A stretch of DNA of 64,000 nt, from positions 1-64,000 of the IMG/VR virus record IMGVR_UViG_3300045999_010308; one strand, written 5' to 3'. Source of the DNA: a virus. Within the stretch, counting starts at the first letter, position 1, and each line of letters starts with the position of its first letter. The notes beneath the pieces were generated by a model, which had not been told where the DNA came from, did no database searches, and saw only the letters and a program-made list of their open reading frames with translations. Made by a program: the position numbers and the translations under genes. This document shows positions 63,946 through 64,000 of this stretch, piece by piece.

Positions 63946-64000
63946 GGGGTTTGGAAAATATTTTTCAAATAACCCCGTAGTCTGACAATGCAAATACTGA

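Overview
The window looks like part of the genome of a large, tailed, siphovirus-type phage (or prophage) of a cyanobacterium. The evidence is AT-rich sequence, dense overlapping genes almost all on the minus strand, HK97-type head genes, a very long tape-measure gene, tail-tip genes related to those of gene transfer agents, and several families typical of cyanobacteria (a thymidylate synthase ending in DUF4346, an FGE-type diversity-generating-retroelement target, cyanobacterial CRISPR repeat styles). No large terminase subunit, integrase or DNA polymerase is visible, so the window is a fragment of a bigger genome.

Layout. 1-1350 (+): tail-fibre-like and LamG-like genes, partly decayed. 1317-8850 (-): nucleotide metabolism (NrdB, NrdA, a three-domain thymidylate synthase) followed by small unknown genes. 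8956-9390: one plus-strand gene. 9387-17850 (-): head module read leftwards (portal, DNA methylase, small proteins, head morphogenesis protein, protease, capsid, connector, RusA), with a likely plus-strand small RNA at 13584. 18251-19445: endolysin and a holin candidate. 19525-24943: tail-tip/receptor genes. 24912-32746: SF2 helicase, a cluster of small related genes, a solitary tRNA-like RNA, primase-helicase. 33194-37699: a regulatory and possibly partition block (XRE regulator, ParB-like protein, Gp3-like protein) bounded by 11-bp iterons and matching palindromes. 37967-62315 (-): tail module, interrupted at about 40.2-48.7 kb by tRNAs, an orphan HigA-like antitoxin, an Rha-like regulator and the CRISPR module. 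62409-63945: FGE-domain variable protein and small genes under two operator-type promoters.

The most striking system is at 41.2-47.0 kb. Two different compact TnpB/Cas12-like nucleases with intact RuvC residues each sit immediately upstream of their own CRISPR array (15 and 6 repeats, unrelated repeat sequences). No adaptation genes and no transposase are present. In the first unit the nuclease stop codon lies inside the leader-proximal repeat, and the 3' coding region carries a copy of the repeat in anti-repeat orientation about 145 nt upstream of the array. The second unit has a weaker anti-repeat in the equivalent place. This resembles the overlap of a TnpB omega-RNA with the end of tnpB, with the guide replaced by a CRISPR array. 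The two units share a perfect 131-bp 5' flank, which suggests recent recombinational stacking of a second unit in front of the first.

Other notable items are a canonical A AAA AAC frameshift site in the tail chaperone genes, a diversity-generating-retroelement-like variable region without a visible reverse transcriptase, a duplicated, highly structured non-coding element of about 240 bp, and a recurrent TTGACA-17-TAAGAT promoter. Functional calls rest on motif recognition by eye; no database search was possible.
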